Shown: positions 1 through 8,109 of the stretch, piece by piece
How positions within the stretch are numbered: the first letter of the stretch is position 1
Layout of the letters: the number at the start of each line of letters is the position of its first letter
Source: Fibrobacter sp.
Lineage (GTDB): Bacteria > Fibrobacterota > Fibrobacteria > Fibrobacterales > Fibrobacteraceae
NCBI GenBank assembly: GCA_024398875.1
Contig: JAKSIJ010000008.1
Location: 40,104-104,103 of the forward strand
Reading direction: 5' to 3'
DNA: 64,000 nt
The notes under the pieces: model-generated
What the model saw: the letters and a program-made list of their open reading frames with translations, nothing else
Databases searched by the model: none
Told to the model about the DNA's origin: nothing
Made by a program: the position numbers and the translations under genes

Positions 1-801
1 GATTTGGACGTGATTCTGGACCTGCACAAGTGCCCGGGCCACGATTTCCATCTGGGCTGCTCTTCGGAACAGGCCTTCTTTGCTGATCCTGTCGCCCGCA
101 AAAAGACATGCGACATTTGGTCCTATATGGCAGAACGCTATGCCGGCGACAACCGCATCATGATGGAACTTTTGAACGAACCTGCCGGTAGCGATTCCAA
201 AGTTTGGGACAAAATAAAGGACGAAATTTTCTGGTCCATCCGCAAGCACGCCCCCAAGAACACCATCGTGGTAGGGAGCAACAAGTGGAACAGTGCCAAG
301 GAATTCGAGTTCCTCACCCCTATGGATGACGACAACGCCATCTATAGTTTCCACACCTATACTCCAGTAAGTTTCACGCACCAAGGAGCCGCCTGGATTC
401 AGGACCCCTTCTTCCATCAGGTGCGCAGCTGGCCCGGCGACTACGCTCCTCCCACTGACCGCGATGGCACTCGCCTCAACTACGAATTCGGCGTGTGGGA
501 CAAGGCCCGCTTGCAAGCGAGCATCCAGAACGCTCTGGACTTCCGTGCAAAATATGATCTGCCCGTAAGTTGCAATGAATTTGGCGTATATGTCCAAGTG
601 CCTCGCGCCTATCAGCTGGCATGGATGAAGGACTTCCTGGACATCCTCCGCGAAGCAGACGTCGGCTTCAGTTACTGGAACTACAAAAACCTAGATTTCG
701 GCATCGTCTCCAAGGGAGAATCTCTGCACAACAATCTTCCTCAGTACAACAATCCCGAACGCTTGGATGAAGAACTGATGAAGATGCTCGCCAAAGGTTA
801 A
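1..801 (+). CDS. GH5 family endoglucanase (cellulase), 5' end cut off by window
   Basis: The reading frame is open from the first base, so the N-terminus (signal peptide and roughly the first 100 residues) lies outside the window. The visible 266 codons are the C-terminal two-thirds of a glycoside hydrolase family 5 barrel. The acid/base is the Glu of LLNEP (visible codon 60), the nucleophile is the Glu of SCNEFGVY (codon 193), and the FHTYTP strand and a late YWNYKN segment line the cleft. GH5 enzymes hydrolyse beta-1,4-glucans with retention; Fibrobacter-type bacteria secrete several. No carbohydrate-binding module or sorting domain follows the barrel before the stop. A terminator hairpin sits directly downstream. 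The family is clear; the exact substrate (cellulose, mixed-linkage glucan or mannan) cannot be read from the sequence. Confidence 0.9.
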   Translation, partial: DLDVILDLHKCPGHDFHLGCSSEQAFFADPVARKKTCDIWSYMAERYAGDNRIMMELLNEPAGSDSKVWDKIKDEIFWSIRKHAPKNTIVVGSNKWNSAKEFEFLTPMDDDNAIYSFHTYTPVSFTHQGAAWIQDPFFHQVRSWPGDYAPPTDRDGTRLNYEFGVWDKARLQASIQNALDFRAKYDLPVSCNEFGVYVQVPRAYQLAWMKDFLDILREADVGFSYWNYKNLDFGIVSKGESLHNNLPQYNNPERLDEELMKMLAKG

Positions 802-812
802 ACAAGGCTCTC

Positions 813-842
813 GACCCATCAGAAATCCTGATGGGTCTCTTT
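813..842 (+). terminator. Rho-independent terminator after GH5 gene
   Basis: A perfect 10-bp stem (GACCCATCAG with CTGATGGGTC, 813-822 and 828-837) has a 5-nt loop and is followed by TCTTTC. It ends the cellulase transcript just before the BASS transporter start at 847. The U-tract is short, so termination may be partial. Confidence 0.65.
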
Positions 843-846
843 CATT

Positions 847-1860
847 ATGCTAAAAATCATTCGAACCATCAACCGCATTCTCTCCTCCTACACATCCCTT
901 ATCGTTATCGGATGCGCAGTTCTCGCCTTCTTTGTTCCTCAGATTTTCAGTTGGGTCCACGGGAACGTTTCTTCCGTCATTCTTGGCATCATCATGCTCA
1001 GCATGGGTCTCACCATCACAAAAGATGACCTGCGGAACTTGATGAAGCAGCCTCTCCACATCTTGCTAGGAGCGGTGGCCCAATACACCATCATGCCCTT
1101 GGTGGCATTCTCCCTCACCAAGATTTTTGGCTTGAATCCCTACCTTGCCATCGGCATCATTCTCGTAGGCTGCTGCCCCGGAGGCGTTTCCAGCAACGTC
1201 ATGAGTTACCTTGCCAAAGGGGATGTAACTTATTCCGTCAGCATGACTATGGTGAGCACCCTTCTTGCTCCCATTGTAACGCCATTACTGGTTTTGTGGT
1301 TGGCAGACACCAACATCAATGTGGATGCCGTGGGAATGTTCCTCAATATTTTGTATGTAACCGTATTCCCCATCGCCATCGGATTCCTCTGCAATCACTT
1401 CTTTGGCAAAACCGCCACATTCAAAGAAATCCAGGCCAACATGCCAAGCGTTAGCGTCATCGGCCTCGCCCTTATCGTAGGCAGCGTCATCGTGACAGTA
1501 CGCCCCCAACTTTTTGCAAATGGTCTCGGTCTCATCTTCCTGGTGCTAGCAGTTGTATTCCTCCACAACGGTCTAGGATATCTGCTAGGCTATGGCGTAG
1601 GCAGATTCTTCAAATTCAATACCGCGAAAAAGAGAACCATCGCTATTGAAGTGGGCGTGCAAAATGCAGGCATGGCAACAGTACTTGCCGCGGCCTTTTT
1701 TGCCAATCCCGAGAATGTGGCGGCTCATCCCGAAGCTGTTTTATGCGTAGTGCCTTGCGCCATCAGTTGCGCCTATCATTCCATTTCAGGAACCGTTCTC
1801 GCTGGCATTTTCGCCTGGTGGGACGGTCGGAAGCGTCATGAGGAAAAAGCGGCAGCATAA
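847..1860 (+). CDS. BASS family (bile acid:sodium symporter-like) transporter
   Basis: A 337-residue protein made almost entirely of hydrophobic helices, about nine or ten. It carries the SBF/BASS signatures: an early GIIMLSMGLT segment followed by a charged KDDL turn, GCCPGGVSSN in the middle (the conserved Gly-rich crossover region) and EVGVQNAGMA late (the conserved Glu/Gln/Asn of the sodium sites). Members are inner-membrane Na+-coupled importers of organic anions such as pyruvate, pantothenate or bile acids; the substrate here is unknown. The C-terminus is short and basic and its last 23 bases overlap the vsr start, so the two genes are probably co-transcribed and translationally coupled. 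Family call is firm, substrate is not. Confidence 0.88.
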   Translation: MLKIIRTINRILSSYTSLIVIGCAVLAFFVPQIFSWVHGNVSSVILGIIMLSMGLTITKDDLRNLMKQPLHILLGAVAQYTIMPLVAFSLTKIFGLNPYLAIGIILVGCCPGGVSSNVMSYLAKGDVTYSVSMTMVSTLLAPIVTPLLVLWLADTNINVDAVGMFLNILYVTVFPIAIGFLCNHFFGKTATFKEIQANMPSVSVIGLALIVGSVIVTVRPQLFANGLGLIFLVLAVVFLHNGLGYLLGYGVGRFFKFNTAKKRTIAIEVGVQNAGMATVLAAAFFANPENVAAHPEAVLCVVPCAISCAYHSISGTVLAGIFAWWDGRKRHEEKAAA

Positions 1861-2293
1861 AAAGAAGCCTCTCACCCGTTCTCAGGTGATGAGCGCCATC
1901 CATTCTAAAGATACCACGCCTGAAATGTTGGTACGGAAAGGCCTTTTCAAAGCAGGCTTTCGCTACAGGCTTCACCGTCGCGATTTGCCAGGATGCCCTG
2001 ACCTTATTTTATTGCGGTACAAGATTGCCATTTTCGTAAACGGATGTTTCTGGCATCAGCATGGCTGCAAATTCACAAGCCAGCCCAAAAGCAATCAAAG
2101 TTTCTGGAACGAGAAATTCACGAACAACATCGTCCGCGACATAAAGGTATCACAACAGCTTCTTCATGCCGGATACCGCATCGCCACCATCTGGGAATGC
2201 TCCATCGAAGGCAAAAACCGCCTTACCACCAGTCAAGTTCTAGAACGCCTTATCGCTTTTGCCAAAAGCGACGAAGACGTCATTGAAATCTAA
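1838..2293 (+). CDS. vsr: Very short patch repair endonuclease (Vsr)
   Basis: This 151-residue protein matches the Vsr family in length and motifs. It has the N-terminal SQVMSAIHSKDTTPEM block, the YRLHRRDLPGCPDL block with the metal-binding Asp55, and the FWHQHGC block with His73 and His75 and the zinc-ligand Cys77. Vsr nicks 5' of the T in T:G mismatches that arise by deamination of 5-methylcytosine. It normally sits beside a cytosine-5 methyltransferase gene; none is visible in this window, so it is an orphan copy here or works with a distant methylase. It starts inside the transporter gene (ATG at 1838 after GGAAG), which argues for translational coupling. Confidence 0.92.
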   Translation: MRKKRQHKKKPLTRSQVMSAIHSKDTTPEMLVRKGLFKAGFRYRLHRRDLPGCPDLILLRYKIAIFVNGCFWHQHGCKFTSQPKSNQSFWNEKFTNNIVRDIKVSQQLLHAGYRIATIWECSIEGKNRLTTSQVLERLIAFAKSDEDVIEI

Positions 2294-2422
2294 TTTGAAA
2301 TTCGCGCAATTCTATCCCAGACTTCGCGCAAAACTCAGCATAAGATGTCGGAACACCACGGCCATGACGAGACGATTCTAGCCACGACGACCGTGCGAGA
2401 CTATTTTCACAACGGCAAGACC

Positions 2423-4171
2423 CTAGCCCAGCAACTGCAGCACATCTTCTGCAATCTGCTGCGGCGTCAGGCGGTTCTTTTCACAGAGTTCATTGAAGGG
2501 AACCTTGTCGTAAAATTCCTTCGCTAAACCGCGAACTAGAACCTTCATGCCATTAGCACCGCAGGCCGCTGCCACCTTCTCGCCGAAACCACCTGCCACA
2601 ACGCCATTTTCAAGCGTCACAATCACATCATGATCTGCCACCAGATTTGCTAAAAGGGCAACATCAACACCGCTGGCATAACGGGGGTTCACAAGAGTTG
2701 CGTCAATGCCATATTTCTTCAATTCCAAAGCAGCCACAACTGCCCGCTGGTAAAAATCGCCAAGTCCCAAAAGTGCCACACGACTGCCGCGATGTTCCAC
2801 CTTGAAAACGTTCTGGTTCCCGTATTCCTTGTCAAAAACATCCGTCCTATGCAAAACGCTATTGGGAACGCGAATCGCCACAGGATGTTCCGTCTGCTCT
2901 ATAGCCCAATCCGTTATGCACTTCAACTCTTCCACGCAAGTGGGGCACAGGTAAATCAAATTGGGAATGTTGGACAGTAACGGAATATCAAAAATGCAGA
3001 GGTGGGTCGTATCATTCATGCCATCTGCACCAGCCGCCGTAATCAAAAGCGTTGCCGGATTATTGTTGGCACACAAATCCTGCGAAAGCTGGTCATAGGT
3101 GCGCTGGATAAAAGTGCTATGCGTGGTATAGATGGGCTTTGCACCGCCCTTTGCAAGGCCAGAAGCCAAAGCCACCGCATGCTCTTCAGCAATGCCCACA
3201 TCAATGAACTGTTTCCCCGCTTCCTTGCGGCGGCCTGCATGGAACCCAATAGCCGCAGGCACTGCTGAATGAATCACCACTACCTTCGAATCGCTCTTGA
3301 TTTTCTGCAGCAGATACTGTCCAAGAATTTCGCCGTAGGATTCGCCGGAGCCCCAGTTAATCACGCCCGTTTCAGGATTGAATGGTGCCGCCCAATGCCA
3401 GCCTTCCGGATTTTCTTCCGCCCAAGGAAGACCCTTTCCCTTCTTGGTATGCACGTGAATCACAACAGGATGTTCAGAATCCTTCACAGACTTGAATGCC
3501 GCAATCAAAGCCTCCACGTTATTGCCATCTGCCACATACTGGTAGTCAAAACCCAGGCTCCTGAAATAATTGTTTGGGGACTTCCCTTCTGTTGCACGAA
3601 GTTCCGCCAAAGACTTATACAAACCGCCATGATTTTCGGCAATGGACATTTCATTGTCATTCACCACCACAATGAAGTTGCGGGCATATTCCCCAGCATT
3701 ATCCAAGCCTTCAAACGCCTCGCCACCACTGAGGGAACCGTCTCCAATAACGGCGATAACATTTCCCTTCTCTTTCAATAAATCGCGGGCAGTGGCAAGC
3801 CCCATGGCTAGGCTCACCGAGGTCGAAGTATGGCCCACCATAAAATGGTCATGCTCACTTTCCTTGGGCTCCGTATAACCCGTGATGGACCAGTACTTCT
3901 CCGGATTCAAATAGGCTTCTGCTCGACCCGTGAGCATCTTGTGGCTGTAACTCTGGTGGCTCACATCATAGACAATTTTATCCTTCGGGGAATCAAAAAC
4001 ATAATGGAGTGCAACCGTCGTTTCCACAAATCCCAGGTTAGGCGCCGTATGCCCACCAGTCTGGGAGAGTTTTTTGATAAGCGTGGCACGCATTTCAGCC
4101 ACTAAAGACTTCAAACCTTCAATATCAAGCGCTTTTACATCAGCCGGGGATTTGATTTTTTCCAGGAACAT
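2423..4171 (-). CDS. dxs: 1-deoxy-D-xylulose-5-phosphate synthase
   Basis: This thiamine-diphosphate enzyme condenses pyruvate and glyceraldehyde-3-phosphate, the first step of the MEP isoprenoid pathway, and also feeds thiamine and pyridoxal synthesis. At 582 residues it is shorter than the usual 620 or so, as in the short DXS clade. Visible landmarks are His41 in GGHTAPNLG, the ThDP/Mg motif GDGSLSGGEAFEGLDNA (143-159), the catalytic Glu in IAEEHAVALASG and a C-terminal transketolase domain. The start ATG at 4171 follows GTGAGG. It is transcribed divergently from tatA; the 99-bp gap must hold both promoters. No other MEP genes lie next to it. Confidence 0.93.
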   Translation of the reverse strand: MFLEKIKSPADVKALDIEGLKSLVAEMRATLIKKLSQTGGHTAPNLGFVETTVALHYVFDSPKDKIVYDVSHQSYSHKMLTGRAEAYLNPEKYWSITGYTEPKESEHDHFMVGHTSTSVSLAMGLATARDLLKEKGNVIAVIGDGSLSGGEAFEGLDNAGEYARNFIVVVNDNEMSIAENHGGLYKSLAELRATEGKSPNNYFRSLGFDYQYVADGNNVEALIAAFKSVKDSEHPVVIHVHTKKGKGLPWAEENPEGWHWAAPFNPETGVINWGSGESYGEILGQYLLQKIKSDSKVVVIHSAVPAAIGFHAGRRKEAGKQFIDVGIAEEHAVALASGLAKGGAKPIYTTHSTFIQRTYDQLSQDLCANNNPATLLITAAGADGMNDTTHLCIFDIPLLSNIPNLIYLCPTCVEELKCITDWAIEQTEHPVAIRVPNSVLHRTDVFDKEYGNQNVFKVEHRGSRVALLGLGDFYQRAVVAALELKKYGIDATLVNPRYASGVDVALLANLVADHDVIVTLENGVVAGGFGEKVAAACGANGMKVLVRGLAKEFYDKVPFNELCEKNRLTPQQIAEDVLQLLG

Positions 4172-4270
4172 AGAAACCTCACCTTTCTTACAACATATAT
4201 AAATTTTATTATTCCTAAGTCGTATAGTTTTTTATTAAATATGATATGAACCCTTAACGGCGGAGTGCTT

Positions 4271-4531
4271 ATGTCCATCGGAATTCCAGAAATCATCCTC
4301 ATCCTGGTTATCGTCCTCCTGATTTTCGGCGGCAAGCGCATTCCCGAACTGGCCCGCTCTCTCGGTCGCGCAAAGCACGAATACCAGAAGGCGAAAGACG
4401 CCATTGAGAAAGAAGCCAAGGATTTGGAAAAGGCCGTCGATACCGCTGCCGCGGCAGAAGCCAAAGCCGACTCCGCGAACAACGATTCCAGCGAAGCCAA
4501 AACCGCGCCCGCCGATTCCAGCGATAAGTAG
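4271..4531 (+). CDS. tatA: Twin-arginine translocase subunit TatA/TatE
   Basis: An 86-residue protein with the standard TatA layout: one N-terminal helix (IPEIILILVIVLLIFGGKRIPEL), the FGGKRIPEL hinge, an amphipathic helix with LGRAKHEYQKA, and an acidic/Ala-rich tail. TatA oligomerises to form the pore for folded, cofactor-bearing proteins. I chose ATG 4271 because GGCGGAG lies 5 nt upstream; a GTG at 4265 would overlap that ribosome binding site. tatC follows after 21 bp and no tatB is present, which fits a minimal TatAC system. Confidence 0.92.
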   Translation: MSIGIPEIILILVIVLLIFGGKRIPELARSLGRAKHEYQKAKDAIEKEAKDLEKAVDTAAAAEAKADSANNDSSEAKTAPADSSDK

Positions 4532-4552
4532 CCCATCCGCTACAGCCTTTCT

Positions 4553-5254
4553 ATGCCCGACAAAGAAGAATCTTTAGCCACACATCTGGAGGCTTTGCGC
4601 TCAACCCTTATCCGCTGCCTTGTCGCGGTCGCTCTCATCTTTGTTCCTGCATTTTTTGCCGCTCCCTACTGCATTGATTTTCTCACCAAAACCCTTGTAA
4701 AATCGGCGCCCGTCCTGCATTATTTTGCGCCTATGGAAGTTTTCATCCTGCAAATGAAGGTGGCCTTCGTTATCGCCATTCTCATTGCATTCCCCTACAT
4801 CGCCTACCGCATCTGGAAATTCATCCTCCCCGCCCTCTACGAAAACGAAAAGAAGTTCATCTGCAAAATCGTCGGTTTTTCCAGCATTCTCTTTATTGGC
4901 GGCGCCGCCTTCTGTCTCTTTGTCTGCTTCCCATTGGTCATCAATTTCGGCATGAGTTTTGCAACCCTGAATATCCAGCCCATCATGGGAGTTTCGCAAG
5001 TGGTGAGCCTCGCCCTTTGGCTCTCCATCGCCTTCGGTCTCATGTTCCAATTTCCGCTAGTCACCTACGGCCTTGTCCGCAGTGGCATTGTAGAGTATAA
5101 AACCATTTGCAATAAACGGCCCTATGTGTTGGTAGGCATTCTCATTCTCGCCGCAATCCTCACCCCGCCCGATGTTTTGAGCCAGTTAATTCTTGCAACG
5201 CCCACCTACCTCCTCTTCGAATTGGGCTTGTTTTTCGCCCGACACAGTAGATAA
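4553..5254 (+). CDS. tatC: Twin-arginine translocase subunit TatC
   Basis: A 233-residue, six-helix membrane protein. The N-terminus carries the conserved ATHLEALRSTLIRCL pattern (Glu that contacts the twin-Arg signal), followed by APMEVFILQMKVAF and a periplasmic-loop Phe-Pro stretch typical of TatC (IAFPYIAYRIWKFILPALYENEKK). Later helices contain TPPDVLSQL, the classical TatC motif. It recognises twin-arginine signal peptides and recruits TatA. Located just after tatA in the same orientation, surely one operon. Confidence 0.94.
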   Translation: MPDKEESLATHLEALRSTLIRCLVAVALIFVPAFFAAPYCIDFLTKTLVKSAPVLHYFAPMEVFILQMKVAFVIAILIAFPYIAYRIWKFILPALYENEKKFICKIVGFSSILFIGGAAFCLFVCFPLVINFGMSFATLNIQPIMGVSQVVSLALWLSIAFGLMFQFPLVTYGLVRSGIVEYKTICNKRPYVLVGILILAAILTPPDVLSQLILATPTYLLFELGLFFARHSR

Positions 5255-5274
5255 TTTGGAAGATGAGGTTTTTT

Positions 5275-6474
5275 ATGAAAAAGATTTTCAAACTGCTGCT
5301 CATCCTTCTCGTCGCCACCGTCCTGCTCATGGCGGCTCTTCTGTTGCTCTCTTCAAAAGGCGAAAACGCTACGGCAACATCCAAGGAGCAAATTTCCACT
5401 ACAACGTCTGCGCCCCGAATTTTCTCTAACGCAGAAGACCCGCTGCTCGGCGCTCCTTACCGCATTCATTCCCTTCAGAATGGCAACTTCTACGCCACCC
5501 TCATTGAATATCCCTTCGGCAGTTCCCCGCGGGTAGATGCGCAGGATGAATTTCCCCGCGGCATCATTCTCTACCTCCACGGCTATAACGACTACTTCTT
5601 CCAAAAGGAACTGGCCGAGAAAGCAGACTCCGCAGGCTTTGCCTTCTTCGCCATCGATCTCCATTACTTCGGGCGTTCCTACCGCGAAGGCGACCCGCGG
5701 GCCGACATGCGTAGCCTCACGGAATACTTCGGCGAACTGGATTCCGCCATCGCTTTGAGCAAGCGCATCGTCCAGCAAAGCATCGACAAGGCCACCACAT
5801 CCGCCGCGGACAGCGCCAGCGAAAACAGCCCTAGCGCAAACAGCGAAAATGCAATCCCCGCGACCATGCCTTACATCCTCATCGGGCATTCCATGGGCGG
5901 TCTCAACCTTTCCCTCTACGCCGCCCACCGACCAGACTCCCACTTCGACGCCATCATTCTCAACAGCCCCTTCCTAGAAATGAACTTCAACTGGGCTGTC
6001 CGCAACCTTGCCCTCCCCGTCGTTTCTGGCCTAGGCCGCCTCTTCCCCAACGTAGCCCTCCCTGGAACCGGCGACCCCAATTACGCCAACTCCCTACACA
6101 AATCGCAAAAAGGGGAATGGGATTTCGACACCACCCTCAAAACTTTTGCAAGGCCCAAGCAATATTTGGGTTGGGTGAGGGGCGTCCATCTCGGGCATAA
6201 TGAAATCAAGGAAGGCCTCCACATCAAAGCCCCCATTCTCGTCATGCACAGCGACTGCAGCATCGATAGCAAAGAATGGGTGGAGGAATTCACCCACTGC
6301 GATGGGGTATTGAACCACGAGCAGATTATGGAACAGGCGCCAAATCTGGGTGAAAACGTCACCACCGTCACCATCCCAGACGGCCTTCACGACCTCTACC
6401 TCTCCCCCAAACCCGTCCGGGACAAGGCCTACGAAGAGACTTTCCGCTTTATCGACAAAAACCTGCGAAATTAG
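5275..6474 (+). CDS. Membrane-anchored alpha/beta hydrolase (monoglyceride lipase/lysophospholipase-like)
   Basis: Residues 1-30 form a hydrophobic anchor or uncleaved signal (KKIFKLLLILLVATVLLMAALLLL), followed by a Thr/Ser-rich linker and an alpha/beta-hydrolase domain of the Hydrolase_4 type. The oxyanion segment is YLHGYNDYFFQ, the nucleophile elbow is GHSMGG (Ser206) and the late DGLHDLY supplies the His of the triad, with the Asp probably in MHSDCS. A low-complexity Ala/Ser/Asn insertion (TTSAADSASENSPSANSENA) sits just before the nucleophile. Two starts are possible: ATG 5275 has GAGG 6 nt upstream and is preferred over ATG 5263. It follows tatC by 20 bp and may be co-transcribed. Substrate unknown, probably an acyl ester. 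Confidence 0.85.
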   Translation: MKKIFKLLLILLVATVLLMAALLLLSSKGENATATSKEQISTTTSAPRIFSNAEDPLLGAPYRIHSLQNGNFYATLIEYPFGSSPRVDAQDEFPRGIILYLHGYNDYFFQKELAEKADSAGFAFFAIDLHYFGRSYREGDPRADMRSLTEYFGELDSAIALSKRIVQQSIDKATTSAADSASENSPSANSENAIPATMPYILIGHSMGGLNLSLYAAHRPDSHFDAIILNSPFLEMNFNWAVRNLALPVVSGLGRLFPNVALPGTGDPNYANSLHKSQKGEWDFDTTLKTFARPKQYLGWVRGVHLGHNEIKEGLHIKAPILVMHSDCSIDSKEWVEEFTHCDGVLNHEQIMEQAPNLGENVTTVTIPDGLHDLYLSPKPVRDKAYEETFRFIDKNLRN

Positions 6475-6502
6475 GCAAATTTCGTCAACTTTATTTTGCA
6501 AC

Positions 6503-6527
6503 GGAAATCATCCCTAAAGCATCTAAT
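6503..6527 (+). promoter_or_regulatory. Possible ECF-type autoregulated promoter
   Basis: GGAAAT at 6503-6508 and TCTAAT at 6522-6527 are about 13 to 15 nt apart and resemble an ECF -35 (GGAA) and -10 pair directly before the sigma-factor start at 6536. Many ECF factors activate their own operon. The spacing is slightly short and the match weak. Confidence 0.3.
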
Positions 6528-6535
6528 TCATTGGA

Positions 6536-7087
6536 ATGGACGAAAAAGTCATTATCAAGAAGCTTTGTGAAGGCAGTCGGGAGGCGCTAGGCCTCCTCTG
6601 GCAAGAGACCAGCAGCAACGTGCTGAACCTCGCCTTCAGAATGCTGAAAGATAGAGACCAGGCCGAAGACATCCTGATGGATGTGTTTGTCTCCGTTCCA
6701 AAAGCGATTCTCGGCTTCCGCGGGAACTCCTCAATTTCTACCTGGCTCTACCGCCTAACGGTAAACGCCTGCCTCATGAAATTGCGGACAGACAAGCGCC
6801 ACCGGGAACTGGAAAGCGAAAATGTGGATGTGATAACGGAAGAGGCCTTGGGCAAAATGGAAAACTCGGGAACAGCGTCGCAAGCAGCGGACCCAGAACT
6901 TCTGGAAATGGGACTTTCCAAACTCCCAGCCGATACCCGCAGCATGCTCTGGCTCAAAGACGCAGAAGGGCTCGATTTGAAGGACCTGTGCGACATCTTC
7001 AACATGCCCGAGGGCACCATCAAGGCAAGGCTCAGCCGCGCACGCCACGCTGTTCAGAATTTTTTAAAGGAGGAAAGTGATGTCTAA
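6536..7087 (+). CDS. ECF-family RNA polymerase sigma factor
   Basis: A 183-residue protein with only sigma regions 2 and 4, as in ECF factors. Region 2 is DRDQAEDILMDVFVSVPKA through STWLYRLTVNACLMKLR (-10 recognition and core binding). After an acidic linker, region 4 ends in the helix-turn-helix GTIKARLSRARHAV (-35 recognition). It is the first gene of a tightly packed trio: its last bases overlap the downstream membrane protein start, whose ribosome binding site AAAGGAGG lies inside this gene. The arrangement sigma, one-helix protein, metal-binding periplasmic protein mirrors CnrH/CnrY/CnrX logic. The ribosome binding site of this gene is weak (TTGGA next to ATG). Confidence 0.92.
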   Translation: MDEKVIIKKLCEGSREALGLLWQETSSNVLNLAFRMLKDRDQAEDILMDVFVSVPKAILGFRGNSSISTWLYRLTVNACLMKLRTDKRHRELESENVDVITEEALGKMENSGTASQAADPELLEMGLSKLPADTRSMLWLKDAEGLDLKDLCDIFNMPEGTIKARLSRARHAVQNFLKEESDV

Positions 7088-7448
7088 CGCAAACATGCAA
7101 AGAGCAGAATGCCAGGCCATAGACTTCTCCAAAATAGAACGGCTCACTCCCAAGGCAGATTCCTGGGACAAAGTCTGCAAACGCCTGGATGAAGAAGAGA
7201 GCAGCAAGTTCATCTCTCTAAAGGCAATCTACGGGGCCATTCCCATGGCTGCCGGATTCATGCTGGTTGCATTTACCGCCATGTTCTTCCTGTTGACTCA
7301 CGAAGGCACCAGCCCCATTTCTATGGATGAAATCACATCCTCCGAATTTACCGCCTGGTACGATGAACTGGGCGAAGAAGAAACCAACGATTTTGAATTT
7401 TTGGACGAATCCACAACCATCAGTTACCTGATGAAGGAGGAAAAATGA
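7080..7448 (+). CDS. Putative single-pass anti-sigma factor
   Basis: A 122-residue protein with a cytoplasmic N-terminal half, one transmembrane helix (residues about 56-76, IPMAAGFMLVAFTAMFFLL) and an acidic periplasmic tail rich in Glu and Asp. It lacks a recognisable zinc anti-sigma motif (HxxxCxxC). Size, topology and position immediately after an ECF gene point to an anti-sigma factor that holds the sigma at the membrane. ATG 7080 is preferred over GTG 7077 because AAAGGAGG sits 6 nt upstream. It overlaps both neighbours, by 8 bp upstream and by ATGA at its end. The role is inferred from context, not homology. Confidence 0.65.
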   Translation: MSNANMQRAECQAIDFSKIERLTPKADSWDKVCKRLDEEESSKFISLKAIYGAIPMAAGFMLVAFTAMFFLLTHEGTSPISMDEITSSEFTAWYDELGEEETNDFEFLDESTTISYLMKEEK

Positions 7449-8041
7449 AAGGTTCCGCCAAATTACTCATCGCAAGCATTATCATCTTTGCTTGCTCCAT
7501 TGGATTCTTTGCAGGAGCCCTCTGCTTTGGCTGCAAAGGAATGCCCTGCATGAACGGGAATCCCCCCTGTATGCAAAAAATGATGACTCCTCCGGGAATG
7601 CCTGGCATGAAGGGGCCTCATGGGGATAAAGGCCCGTGGGCTCATAAAAAAGGGTTCCGTCACGACATGATGGATTCCATTTTGCAAGTCACGCCGGAGC
7701 AGAAGACCGCTCTAGAAAAACACCGCCAGCAGATGGATTCCTGCTTCAAGGCTCTCAACGGGCAGAAAATGGCCGCCGAGAAGGAACTGCGTGAAGCTCT
7801 CGATAACGGTACTGCAGAACAGATTGATGCCGCCAAGGCAAAAATCCTCTCTGCACAAGAAGCTCTCCTAGCCGCCCGCGTAGAAGGCGTGAAGAACCTG
7901 AAGACCATCCTCACTGAAGAACAGCAGGCCAAGTTCAAGGAATTCCACAAGAAGCATCGCCATCACAAGAAGGGCTTCGGCCCCAAAGACGGCAAAGGCC
8001 CTGGCCCGATAGCCGAACCCCCTGCCGCACCTCAGGAATAA
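7445..8041 (+). CDS. Spy/CpxP/CnrX-like periplasmic metal- or stress-sensing protein
   Basis: A 198-residue protein with an N-terminal signal anchor ending in a Cys cluster (CFGCKGMPCMNGNPPCMQKMM), a Met/His/Pro/Gly-rich stretch, then a helical hairpin with two LTxxQ-type motifs (VTPEQKTALEKHRQQ and LTEEQQAKFKEFHKKHRHHKK). The LTxxQ fold is shared by Spy, CpxP, ZraP and CnrX, which are periplasmic chaperones or metal sensors. The C-terminus is again His/Lys/Gly/Pro-rich. It has AAGGAGG 5 nt before ATG and overlaps the anti-sigma stop by ATGA. By analogy it would bind metal (Cu, Ni, Co or Zn) in the envelope and release the anti-sigma. The metal is not predictable. Confidence 0.75.
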   Translation: MKGSAKLLIASIIIFACSIGFFAGALCFGCKGMPCMNGNPPCMQKMMTPPGMPGMKGPHGDKGPWAHKKGFRHDMMDSILQVTPEQKTALEKHRQQMDSCFKALNGQKMAAEKELREALDNGTAEQIDAAKAKILSAQEALLAARVEGVKNLKTILTEEQQAKFKEFHKKHRHHKKGFGPKDGKGPGPIAEPPAAPQE

Positions 8042-8064
8042 TTTTTCTCCTTAGAACAACAAAG

Positions 8065-8093
8065 CCCTCGATTCAATCGAGGGTTTTCCTTTA
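8065..8093 (+). terminator. Terminator closing the ECF operon, probably bidirectional
   Basis: CCCTCGA and TCGAGGG (8065-8071 and 8077-8083) pair around a TTCAA loop, with TTTTCCTTT on the plus side and AAAGC before the stem. It lies between convergent genes (ECF operon and the minus-strand secreted-protein operon) and can serve both. Confidence 0.75.
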
Positions 8094-8109
8094 TTTCGGT
8101 GTTTTCACA

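Noticed and set aside
1285..1509. Minus-strand frame of 74 residues within the transporter gene
   Set aside because: It is an antisense shadow of the BASS gene, rich in His, Asp and Glu, with no ribosome binding site.
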